DNA of 64,000 bases, from the NCBI RefSeq assembly GCF_002160755.1, contig NZ_NFLE01000010.1, positions 56,083-120,082 on the forward strand. Reading direction: 5' to 3'. Below the pieces are notes generated by a model that saw only the letters and a program-made list of their open reading frames with translations, was not told where the DNA came from and made no database searches. Both the position numbers and the translations under genes were made by a program. The first letter of the stretch is position 1, and each line of letters begins with the position of its first letter. The stretch comes from Lachnoclostridium sp. An14. GTDB lineage: Bacteria > Bacillota > Clostridia > Lachnospirales > Lachnospiraceae. This document shows positions 57,410 to 64,000 of this stretch, in pieces.

Positions 57410-58708
57410 TCAGACCGCGACCACTCCGATCACCACCGCGAACACCAGCATAATGATGCTGACGATCCAGTACGGCGGAATGCTGAACTTCATGTGATCC
57501 TTTAATTCCGTGTTGGTCAGGCCGATGGCCAGGAAAGTGGCCGGAACCAGAGGGCTGACCATCAGGGCCAGGTTCTTTCCGATGACCATGGTAATGGCCG
57601 TATTTAAGGAGGCCACGCCGTAGGTCTCTCCCACCTGCATTACCAGAGGCATGATCCCGTAGAAGTAGGCGTCGGTTCCGATGCAAAGTCCCAGCGGCAG
57701 AGCCAGGATTCCGAAAATGATGTGGATGAACTGTCCCAGGAAATCGGGAATGATTCCCATAATGGCAGTGGCCATCTCCGTGAGCATTCCGGTTCCGTCA
57801 AAAATACCTACCATAGCGCCCGCGCTGAACAGGGTGGCGGAAATCATCAGGGCCGCGGGAGCGTGTTTTTTCACCAGCTTGTCCTGGAGTTTCTGATCCG
57901 GATAATTCACTGCCAGAGCCAGGCACAGGGCCACTAAGAAGGCTACGTAGCTGGTCACGATCCCCACAGAGAGGACGGCGATGAGGAAGACCGTCAGCAG
58001 CAGGTTGAAAATCAGCAGCTTGGGACGTCTTAAGGCATCTTCCTCCTCTTTTTTCTTCTCATCCGTTTCCACCGCGATGCCTTTTCCGGCTCCGGCTCCC
58101 TGTTTCACTGCCAGCATTCCCAGAAGGACGGCTAAAACCATATTCATGGCCAGGCCGATGATCTGAATGGGAATCAGCATATGCCACAGCTCATTGGCAT
58201 CCATGGACAGTACCGTGGCGGCTCTTGCCACAGGACCGCCCCAGGGCAGCAGGTTCATGACGCCCATGCAGGCGCCGGTGAGGCAGAGCAGGATCTTTGT
58301 GTCGATGTTCATTCTCTTGTACACCGGGTAGAGAGCCGGAATGGTGATCAGTACCGTGGTGGCCGTGGTGCCGTCCAGATGGGCGATGGTGGCGATAATG
58401 GCCGTGGCCACCGTCACGGCGATGACGCTGTTTCCTGCCCGTTTTACCAGGAAATTCACGATCACGTCAAACATTCCCGTATCCGACATGACGCCGAAAT
58501 AGATGACGGAAAAGATGAACAGGATTCCGTTGCTGGTGGTGGTGCCGATTCCTTCCTTAATAAAATCAGCCACCTCCAAAGGCCCGAACCCTAAAATCAG
58601 AGCCGCCACCGTAGGTATTACCGTGAGCACCACAATCGGCGACATTTTTCCCTTCAAAAGCAGGAATACGATTACCGCAATCATGATAAAACCGACTAAT
58701 GCTATCAT
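57410..58708 (-). CDS. CitMHS-family divalent-metal/citrate-type transporter
   Basis: 432 residues with about twelve membrane segments (IT superfamily, CitMHS type). Motifs include NGILFIFSVIYFGVMSDTGM, LDGTTATTVLITIPALYPVY and MNLLPWGGPVARAATVL. The last two resemble CitM/CitH of Bacillus, which import metal-citrate complexes. A basic loop at about 205-225 divides the two halves. AGGGGG lies 8 bases before the ATG. Cooperation with the decarboxylase operon at 15314-20609 is possible, since citrate would yield oxaloacetate, but no citrate lyase is in the window. Confidence 0.88.
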   Translation of the reverse strand: MIALVGFIMIAVIVFLLLKGKMSPIVVLTVIPTVAALILGFGPLEVADFIKEGIGTTTSNGILFIFSVIYFGVMSDTGMFDVIVNFLVKRAGNSVIAVTVATAIIATIAHLDGTTATTVLITIPALYPVYKRMNIDTKILLCLTGACMGVMNLLPWGGPVARAATVLSMDANELWHMLIPIQIIGLAMNMVLAVLLGMLAVKQGAGAGKGIAVETDEKKKEEEDALRRPKLLIFNLLLTVFLIAVLSVGIVTSYVAFLVALCLALAVNYPDQKLQDKLVKKHAPAALMISATLFSAGAMVGIFDGTGMLTEMATAIMGIIPDFLGQFIHIIFGILALPLGLCIGTDAYFYGIMPLVMQVGETYGVASLNTAITMVIGKNLALMVSPLVPATFLAIGLTNTELKDHMKFSIPPYWIVSIIMLVFAVVIGVVAV

Positions 58709-58797
58709 TTTTGTTTCCCCCTATGTTTTCTTTTGTTCCTTTCCTCTGTTCTGTGCACGGAACGGAAAAGCGTATGCTTTTGTTCTGATTCCATCAT

Positions 58798-58833
58798 AAA
58801 AAACCAGCCTGAATATATCGTGACTGGTTTTTT
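58798..58833 (-). terminator. Terminator of the HI0933-type flavoprotein gene
   Basis: AAAAAACCAG and CTGGTTTTTT pair around a 16-base loop on both strands. It lies about 160 bases past the flavoprotein gene stop. The gap 58834-58990 shows no gene. Confidence 0.7.
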
Positions 58834-58990
58834 ACAATCTGTTAAGATTTTGTATATTTTTTAGGGGAATGCTTGATTTTATAGAACTGGATGGCGGTTT
58901 TATTTCTGCTTTCACCGGCAGACGGTATACGTCTGGGTGGATTCATCACGCGGCGCGTAGTAATTTGGAAACGTCAGATAGACAAACGTC

Positions 58991-60223
58991 CTACCCTTCC
59001 GCCCCCATCCCAGCCGCCCAGCCGCTGGACCAGGCCACCTGCAAGTTGAAACCGCCGGTCACGGCGTCCACGTCCAATACCTCACCGGCGAAAAACAGGC
59101 CCGGTACCAGTTTGGACTCCATGGTCGCCGGGTTGATTTCCTTTACGGAGACGCCGCCCTGGGTGATGATGGCCTCGTTGTAGCCCCGCAGGCCGGTGAG
59201 GGTCAGGCGGAAGTCCTTCAGGGCGCTTAGGAGCTGCCGCCGCTCCTGCCTGGTGATCTCGTTCACCCGTTTCTCCGGATCGATGCCGGAGCGGTCCACC
59301 ATCACCGGGATGAGCTTGGCGGGCAGAAGGCCGCCCAGGGAGTTTTTAAACTGCTTGTTCTGCTGCCCCTCAAACTCCCGCACCAGCCTGGCGTCCAGCT
59401 GTTCCTCGGAGAGGGCCGGTTTTAAGTCGATGGACAGGGTGAGAGGCTCCTTTTTCAGCGCCTTGGCGGCGTAGCTGCTGGCGGAGAGGAGCACCGGCCC
59501 GCTGACCCCGAAATGGGTAAACAGCATTTCCCCAAACTCCCGGTACAATACCTTCTTTCCTTTATATACGGTGACCTCCACATTCTTTAAGGCCAGGCCC
59601 TGCAATTCTTTCCCCACCGGTTCCGCCGTCTCAAAGGGCACCAGGGCGGGGGAAAGCTCCGTCACCTTGTGGCCCGCCTCCCTGGCAAACCGGTAGCCGT
59701 CCCCGGTGGAGCCGGTGGTGGGATAGGAAAGGCCGCCGGTGGCCACGATCACCCGGTCAAACCGCTCCTCTCTCCCGCTTTTTAACCGCAGTCCCACACA
59801 CCTTCCCTCCTCGATCATCAGGGAGGCTACCTCCTGGCGGTAGTGCACGTTCACCCCTAGGCGGGACAGGTGGTTTGAGAGGGCCTTGATCACGTCAGAG
59901 GACTTGTCGGAAACGGGAAACACCCGCTGCCCCCGCTCCGTCTTTAAGGGACAGCCCTCCCGCTCCAGAAGATCCATAATGTCCTGGTTGGTAAAGCCGT
60001 AAAAGCTGCTGTACAAAAATTTCCCGTTGGTCACCACGTTCTGGAAAAAATCCTCCGGGGCGCAGGCGTTGGTCACGTTGCAGCGGCCCTTTCCCGTGAT
60101 GTAGATTTTCTTTCCCAGCTTTTCATTTTTCTCAAAAAGATGCACTTCCTGCCCTTGGCCGGCGGCTGCCGCCGCGGCCAGCATTCCGGCGGCTCCGCCG
60201 CCGATGATCCCTACTCTGCTCAT
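58991..60223 (-). CDS. HI0933-family flavoprotein (BaiN/YhiN-type NAD(P)/FAD-dependent oxidoreductase)
   Basis: 410 residues from the ATG at 60223, with GGAGG 4 bases upstream; longer frames lack this. A dinucleotide-binding start VGIIGGGAAGMLAAAAAAGQ (GxGxxG) and KKIYITGKGRCNVTNA are hallmarks of the family. VIVATGGLSYPTTGSTGDGY and the C-terminal GGVSVKEINPATMESKLVPG, LFFAGEVLDVDAVTGGFNLQ confirm it. Relatives include BaiN of bile-acid metabolism, but the role of most members is unknown. It lies 217 bases after lysC. Confidence 0.92.
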   Translation of the reverse strand: MSRVGIIGGGAAGMLAAAAAAGQGQEVHLFEKNEKLGKKIYITGKGRCNVTNACAPEDFFQNVVTNGKFLYSSFYGFTNQDIMDLLEREGCPLKTERGQRVFPVSDKSSDVIKALSNHLSRLGVNVHYRQEVASLMIEEGRCVGLRLKSGREERFDRVIVATGGLSYPTTGSTGDGYRFAREAGHKVTELSPALVPFETAEPVGKELQGLALKNVEVTVYKGKKVLYREFGEMLFTHFGVSGPVLLSASSYAAKALKKEPLTLSIDLKPALSEEQLDARLVREFEGQQNKQFKNSLGGLLPAKLIPVMVDRSGIDPEKRVNEITRQERRQLLSALKDFRLTLTGLRGYNEAIITQGGVSVKEINPATMESKLVPGLFFAGEVLDVDAVTGGFNLQVAWSSGWAAGMGAEG

Positions 60224-60439
60224 GTTTCCTCCATTTCCTTCTCCCGTACGCCGGCGCAAGCCCTGGGCCCACCAGCGCCAAAATATGCTTTCGCCGGCTT
60301 TATTCCGCGCCAGAACTTCCGTCACCGGTTTTTGCATCACAGAAACTGACGCCTTCCGCGATACAAAAAGGAACGCCCCAGCCCGGCAGTCTCCCGCCCG
60401 CCTGCGCGGCGTCCCTTCTATCTTCATGTTCCGATTTTC

Positions 60440-61759
60440 CTATATCTCCGTGGTCACAAACACGTCGTAGATGGCCCGGATCGCCTCCTCAAAGTCCTCG
60501 TTGCGCACGCCCACGATGATGTTGGACTCGCTGGAGCCCTGGTCGATCATCTTGATATTGATGCGGGCATGGGCCAGAGCGGCAAATACCCGCGCCGCCG
60601 TTCCCCGGCTGCCCTTCATGCCGCGGCCAACCACCGCCACCAGCGCCAGATCCGACTCCAGATCAATGAAATCCGGGGCCGCCGCCCGGTGAATCCCGGC
60701 GATCACCTGCTGTTCATGGGCCATAAATTCCGTCTGATGGATGAACACGGTCATGGTGTCGATGCCGGAGGGCATATGCTCAAAGGAAATGCCCTGCTCC
60801 TCTAAAACGCCCAGCACCTTCCTGCCAAAGCCCACCTCGGAGTTCATCATGGCTTTCTCGATGTACATGGAGCAAAAGCCCTTCTTTCCCGCGATTCCGG
60901 TGATGATGTGGCGCGGTTTCCTGCAGGTGTTCTCCACGATCAGCGTACCCTTGTCCTGGGGACGGTTGGTGTTGCGGATGTGGATGGGAATTCCCTCCTT
61001 GCGCACCGGGAAAATGGCGTCCTCGTGAAGCACGCTGGCTCCCATGTAGGACAGCTCCCGCAGCTCCTTGTAGGTGATGGTCTCGATCACCTCCGGATCC
61101 TCCACGATCCTGGGGTCCGCCACCAAAAAGCCGGACACATCCGTCCAGTTCTCGTATAAGTCGGCGTGAATGGCCCTGGCTACGATGGAGCCGGTGATGT
61201 CAGAGCCGCCCCTGGAAAAGGTGCGGATGCTGCCGTCTTTGGCGGAGCCGTAAAATCCGGGGATCACCGCCCGCTCCGTGTGGGCCAGGCGCTCCTCCAG
61301 CTCCCGGTTGGTCTCCTCCGACAGGAAGTTGCCGTTTTCATCGAAAAACACCACGTCAGCGGCGTCGATGAACTCGATTCCCAGATAGGCCGCCATCAGG
61401 ATTCCGTTTAAATATTCCCCCCGGGAAGCGGCGTAATCCCTTCCCACTCCCGCCTGGAAATTCTCCTCGATGATCTGGAACTGGTGATCCAGGTTTAAAT
61501 TCAGATGAAGGCCGTCGATGATCTCCTCATAACGGTCCCGGATCTTTTCCAGAATCTTTTTATAGCTCTTTCCCTGGGACGCGGCGTCATAGCACTGATA
61601 GAGCAGGTCCGTGACCTTCTCGTCCTTGTCATTCCTTTTTCCGGGAGCAGACGGCACTACGTATCTTCTGCCCTTGTCGGCGCGGATGATGTCCGCCACC
61701 TTTTTAAACTGTTTCGCACTGGCAAGGGAACTGCCGCCGAACTTTACGACTATCTTCAT
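60440..61759 (-). CDS. lysC: Aspartate kinase
   Basis: 439 residues. The amino-acid kinase domain opens with VVKFGGSSLA (3-12), has the catalytic region around TFSRGGSDITGSIVARAIHA (about 180-200), and is followed by two ACT domains (about 300-439) that would bind Lys or Thr for feedback control. Length is that of monofunctional aspartokinases (about 440-450). It phosphorylates aspartate in the first step of the Lys/Thr/Met and diaminopimelate pathways. Its promoter overlaps the end of the HD-domain gene. Confidence 0.95.
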   Translation of the reverse strand: MKIVVKFGGSSLASAKQFKKVADIIRADKGRRYVVPSAPGKRNDKDEKVTDLLYQCYDAASQGKSYKKILEKIRDRYEEIIDGLHLNLNLDHQFQIIEENFQAGVGRDYAASRGEYLNGILMAAYLGIEFIDAADVVFFDENGNFLSEETNRELEERLAHTERAVIPGFYGSAKDGSIRTFSRGGSDITGSIVARAIHADLYENWTDVSGFLVADPRIVEDPEVIETITYKELRELSYMGASVLHEDAIFPVRKEGIPIHIRNTNRPQDKGTLIVENTCRKPRHIITGIAGKKGFCSMYIEKAMMNSEVGFGRKVLGVLEEQGISFEHMPSGIDTMTVFIHQTEFMAHEQQVIAGIHRAAAPDFIDLESDLALVAVVGRGMKGSRGTAARVFAALAHARINIKMIDQGSSESNIIVGVRNEDFEEAIRAIYDVFVTTEI

Positions 61760-61865
61760 GTATATGTACTCTCCTCAAACTTTTTGCCATTTTCGGATGC
61801 CGGAGCCCCAAGGGGAAAATCGCAACCATTCCGCTGATCCTCTGACCCCACATCATTTCAGGGGA

Positions 61866-61894
61866 ATCATACTCTATTTTGTCTCCCCTGTCAA
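61866..61894 (-). promoter_or_regulatory. lysC promoter within the end of the HD-domain gene
   Basis: On the minus strand TTGACA (61894-61889) and TATGAT (61871-61866) are 17 bases apart. The -35 is inside the last codons of the HD gene. The leader is about 100 bases, too short for a lysine riboswitch. Confidence 0.75.
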
Positions 61895-62476
61895 GACCGC
61901 AGCCTCCTCATTTACCGCCGTCTCGCTGGCCTTCATGGCCTCCAGGGTCTTTTCCATCAGCTCCTCCAGGCTCCAGCCCAGGCGCTCCGCCCCCGTGCGG
62001 ATCACGTCCCGGGAACAGCCGGCGGCAAACCGTTTGTCCTTAAATTTCTTTTTCAGGCTGGAAAGCTCCATGTCCGTACAGCTCTTGGAGGGGCGCATTT
62101 TCGCCGCGGCTCCGATAAGGCCTGTGAGCTCGTCCGCGGCAAACAGGAATTTCTCCATCTCGTCCTCCGGCTCCACGTCGGAACACAGCCCGTAGCCATG
62201 GCACACGATGGCGTGCACCAGCTCCGGCTCCGCGTTCACCTCTGCCAAAAGCTCCGGGGCCTTTTTGCAGTGCTCCTCCGGATATTTCTCAAAATCCACG
62301 TCGTGAAGCAGTCCGGCCATGCCCCAGAAATCTGCCTCCTCTCCCCGGCCGCAGGCTCCGGCGTACCAGCGCATCACCGCCTCCACCGTCAAGCCGTGGA
62401 GCACGTGGAACGGCTCCTGATTGTATTTTTTCAGCAGGCTGATGGCCTGCTCCCTCGTCACTTTCGTCTCTCTCAT
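61874..62476 (-). CDS. HD-domain hydrolase-like protein
   Basis: 200 residues from the ATG at 62476, which overlaps the DUF523 stop (ATGA). The HD signature is GMAGLLHDVDFEKYPEEH, with the upstream His in FHVLHGLTVEAV and the distal metal Asp around FAADELTGLI. The family (COG2316) comprises predicted metal-dependent phosphohydrolases, substrate unknown. Longer frames to 62845 read the DUF523 gene in the wrong frame. Confidence 0.88.
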   Translation of the reverse strand: MRETKVTREQAISLLKKYNQEPFHVLHGLTVEAVMRWYAGACGRGEEADFWGMAGLLHDVDFEKYPEEHCKKAPELLAEVNAEPELVHAIVCHGYGLCSDVEPEDEMEKFLFAADELTGLIGAAAKMRPSKSCTDMELSSLKKKFKDKRFAAGCSRDVIRTGAERLGWSLEELMEKTLEAMKASETAVNEEAAVLTGETK

Positions 62477-62949
62477 CCTTCTGACCTCTCTTTCTTTCGC
62501 TCTCGGATCCGCTCCGTCAGCTCCCGCAGACGGCTCTCCCCGAACACTTCCACTCCCTGGCACAGCAGAGTTTCCGCCGTCAGGCCGTTTCCTTCCGTCA
62601 GCGTCCTGGAAAATGTGCCGTCGTAAACGCGGCCGCAGCCGCAGGAAGGGCTTTTTTCCTTTAAAAGCGCCAGGCGGCAGCCGTAGAGCTCTGCCAGACG
62701 CAAGGCCCCTTTTGCCCCGCGCCCGTACGGTTCTGTCACATCCGTGCCCGTTTCCGTCACTACCCGGTCTCCCTGCCGTTCCGCCGGAGGACGGGGGGTG
62801 GGAAGTCCGCCCAGCTGTTCCGGGCACATGGGGATGAGCGCGCATTCTCTCATCAGCTCCCCCACTCCCTCATAGGTCTTTCCCTGCCCGTCGTAGCGGC
62901 AGGGCAGGCCCAGCAGGCAGGCGCTTACCAGTACCGGTTCCTTTTCCAT
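62473..62949 (-). CDS. DUF523 family protein
   Basis: 158 residues from the ATG at 62949. Family motifs are plain: LVSACLLGLPCRYDGQGK, CPEQLGGLPTPRPPAE and KSPSCGCGRVYDG, with conserved Cys residues that suggest a metal or Fe-S site. Its function is unknown in general. It is coupled to the HD gene by an ATGA overlap and has its own promoter. Confidence 0.93.
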   Translation of the reverse strand: MEKEPVLVSACLLGLPCRYDGQGKTYEGVGELMRECALIPMCPEQLGGLPTPRPPAERQGDRVVTETGTDVTEPYGRGAKGALRLAELYGCRLALLKEKSPSCGCGRVYDGTFSRTLTEGNGLTAETLLCQGVEVFGESRLRELTERIRERKKERSEG

Positions 62950-63041
62950 TTTGATCACCGCCCTTTTATTTTGCCTGTCCAGACAGGCGGAAGGGACAAG
63001 CCCTCGCCGGCTTTCCCCCTTTTGCCCCTGGTGTCTCATCT

Positions 63042-63070
63042 ATTATACCCGCCCCGTTTCCGTTCCGCAA
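63042..63070 (-). promoter_or_regulatory. Promoter of the DUF523-HD operon
   Basis: On the minus strand TTGCGG (63070-63065) and TATAAT (63047-63042) are 17 bases apart. It is divergent from the transporter gene at 63126. Confidence 0.7.
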
Positions 63071-63125
63071 CGGCTTTTTCCTACATATATATAAGGTATA
63101 TTGAATAAAAACAGGAGGAATTCTC

Positions 63126-64000
63126 ATGCCTGATGCAATCGCCATCACTCCTCTGCATATATTGTATCTGGTTGGCGTCATCGTGATTCTGGCGGTGATG
63201 GTCCTGCGAAGGGACACTCCGGCCGTCTGCATCGCGTTTCTCTTTTTCTTAGGGGTCGTGGGGCTGGGAAGTGTTGCCGGCGGCGTCCAGGTGGTGTTTA
63301 AAGCCATCCTGTACGCCGCTACCCAGTTCATGGAGGTGATCGCCACCATCGCCCTGGTGACGGCCCTCTCCAAATGCCTCACGGACTTAGGCAGCGACTA
63401 CCTGCTTATGACGCCCATGGCGCGGGTGATGAAAACCCCCGCCCTCACCTGGTGGATCCTGGGATTTGCCATGCTCCTCTTTTCCCTGTTTCTGTGGCCG
63501 TCGCCCTCCGTGGCCCTGGTGGGGGCCATCATGCTCCCCTTCGCGGTGAAAACGGGGCTCAACCCCCTGTTGGCCGCCATGTCTATGAACCTGTTCGGCC
63601 ACGGCATCGCCTTAAGCTACGACTTGGTGATCCAGGGGGCGCCTGCCATCTCCGCCGGAGCCGCCGGGATCGAGACTACCGCCATTTTGTCGGAAGGAAA
63701 ATACCTGTTCTGGGTCATGGGTATCGTCACCGTGGGATCGGCCTTTCTCTTAAACCGCAGCCAGATGCGGGCGGCCGCTGGAAACGGGGCGGAAACAGGG
63801 CAAACAGTATCTGGCCTGGAAACGGCTCACGCCCGGGAAACGGTGCCCGCCCTGGAAACGGTGCCCGGCCTGGAAACTGTGCCTGCCCCGGAAACGGCTC
63901 ACACCCCGGAAACGGTGCCCGCCCTGGAAACAGCCGCCGCGAATGCCGTGAATGCCGCGGACGCCAAAAACCGCCCCACCCCGGCCAAACAAACCAGCTC
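63126..64000 (+). CDS. Polytopic membrane transporter, 3' end outside window
   Basis: An ATG with GGAGG 7 bases upstream opens a frame still open at the window edge (291 codons seen). At least six membrane segments follow (ILYLVGVIVILAVMVL, AVCIAFLFFLGVVGLGSVAG, MEVIATIALVTALSKCL, ALTWWILGFAMLLFSLFLW). The middle part (WPSPSVALVGAIMLPFAVKT) resembles the re-entrant loops of ion-transporter superfamily carriers. After residue 220 comes a hydrophilic stretch made of six-residue repeats (ETVPAL, ETVPGL, ETVPAP, ETAHTP), coded by 18-base tandem repeats (about 63780-63935). The second half is unseen. Family not named. Confidence 0.75.
   Translation, partial: MPDAIAITPLHILYLVGVIVILAVMVLRRDTPAVCIAFLFFLGVVGLGSVAGGVQVVFKAILYAATQFMEVIATIALVTALSKCLTDLGSDYLLMTPMARVMKTPALTWWILGFAMLLFSLFLWPSPSVALVGAIMLPFAVKTGLNPLLAAMSMNLFGHGIALSYDLVIQGAPAISAGAAGIETTAILSEGKYLFWVMGIVTVGSAFLLNRSQMRAAAGNGAETGQTVSGLETAHARETVPALETVPGLETVPAPETAHTPETVPALETAAANAVNAADAKNRPTPAKQTS
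63780..63935 (+). repeat. 18-base tandem repeats within the transporter gene
   Basis: About eight copies of an 18-base unit close to GGAAACGGTGCCCGCCCT are tandem, coding for L-E-T-V-P-A type hexapeptides. Units differ by a few bases and stay in frame. Confidence 0.8.

Noticed and set aside
61760..61873. Lysine riboswitch before lysC
   Set aside because: The leader is only about 100 bases, too short for an L-box, and none of its conserved blocks are visible.
1..64000. CRISPR arrays, tRNA/rRNA genes, transposases, prophage genes
   Set aside because: I looked for direct-repeat arrays, clover-leaf ends and transposase or phage motifs and saw none; the only repeats are the hairpin elements and in-gene tandem repeats.

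Overview
The window looks like a piece of chromosome from an anaerobic, endospore-forming, fairly GC-rich member of the Clostridia, most likely Lachnospiraceae. The supporting evidence is a complete spoIIIA operon, two class III (oxygen-sensitive) ribonucleotide reductases with their activase, a Na+-pumping biotin decarboxylase operon, a rubrerythrin, a YedF-type protein, DUF6465, choline-binding-type wall repeats and strong AGGAGG ribosome sites. I see no rRNA, tRNA, CRISPR array, insertion sequence or prophage. Genus and species cannot be fixed from the sequence alone.

Layout. 1-3050: the end of a Vat/CatB-type acetyltransferase gene, then a lipoprotein / ECF sigma / anti-sigma operon and a zinc-ribbon protein, all on the minus strand. 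3180-6094: htpG with a CIRCE element, and an Asp23 protein. 6202-11804: spoIIIAA to spoIIIAH. 12201-14951: two secreted cell-wall-repeat proteins with an unknown protein between them. 15314-20609: a five-gene Na+-decarboxylase operon. 20735-23030: a YitT protein and a D,D-carboxypeptidase. 23331-26917: dinB and an RluA-type pseudouridine synthase facing an RsmF-type rRNA methyltransferase. 27013-32229: a membrane protein, DUF6465, a deoxyinosine-glycosylase-like protein, YedF, an Fe-S aldo/keto reductase and a patatin. 32520-38183: nrdD fused to a thioredoxin-like domain, then hflX, a TPR lipoprotein, dut and nrdG. 38325-41909: a small protein and two self-contained regulator/effector modules (MarR-GNAT, MerR-MATE). 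42047-46253: scpA-scpB-nrdD (second copy). 46356-49997: phosphoesterase, rubrerythrin, HxlR regulator and an ABC-2 exporter. 50162-51998: Mg2+ riboswitch and mgtE. 52119-54207: DUF503 and two nucleotidyltransferases. 54348-58708: a two-component system beside a CitMHS-type transporter. 58991-62949: an HI0933-type flavoprotein, aspartokinase, an HD protein and DUF523. 63126-end: the first part of a membrane transporter.

How it fits together. Much of the window serves anaerobic growth. The nrdD/nrdG/dut genes supply DNA precursors and carry candidate NrdR boxes. The decarboxylase operon would turn decarboxylation of oxaloacetate and/or an acyl-CoA into a sodium gradient. The CitMHS transporter with its adjacent sensor kinase could import a tricarboxylate feeding oxaloacetate. 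Readable control signals include CIRCE (htpG), a LexA-like box (dinB), NrdR boxes (nrdD, possibly nrdG), twin MarR palindromes, a MerR-type promoter with a 19-bp spacer, and an M-box (mgtE).

The least explained features are: an operon of two distantly related COG3541/RlaP-type nucleotidyltransferases with DUF503; an NrdD that appears to start at a TTG inside the end of scpB; long low-complexity insertions in ScpB, SpoIIIAF, YedF, the patatin and the last transporter; and a family of intergenic double-hairpin elements at four places.
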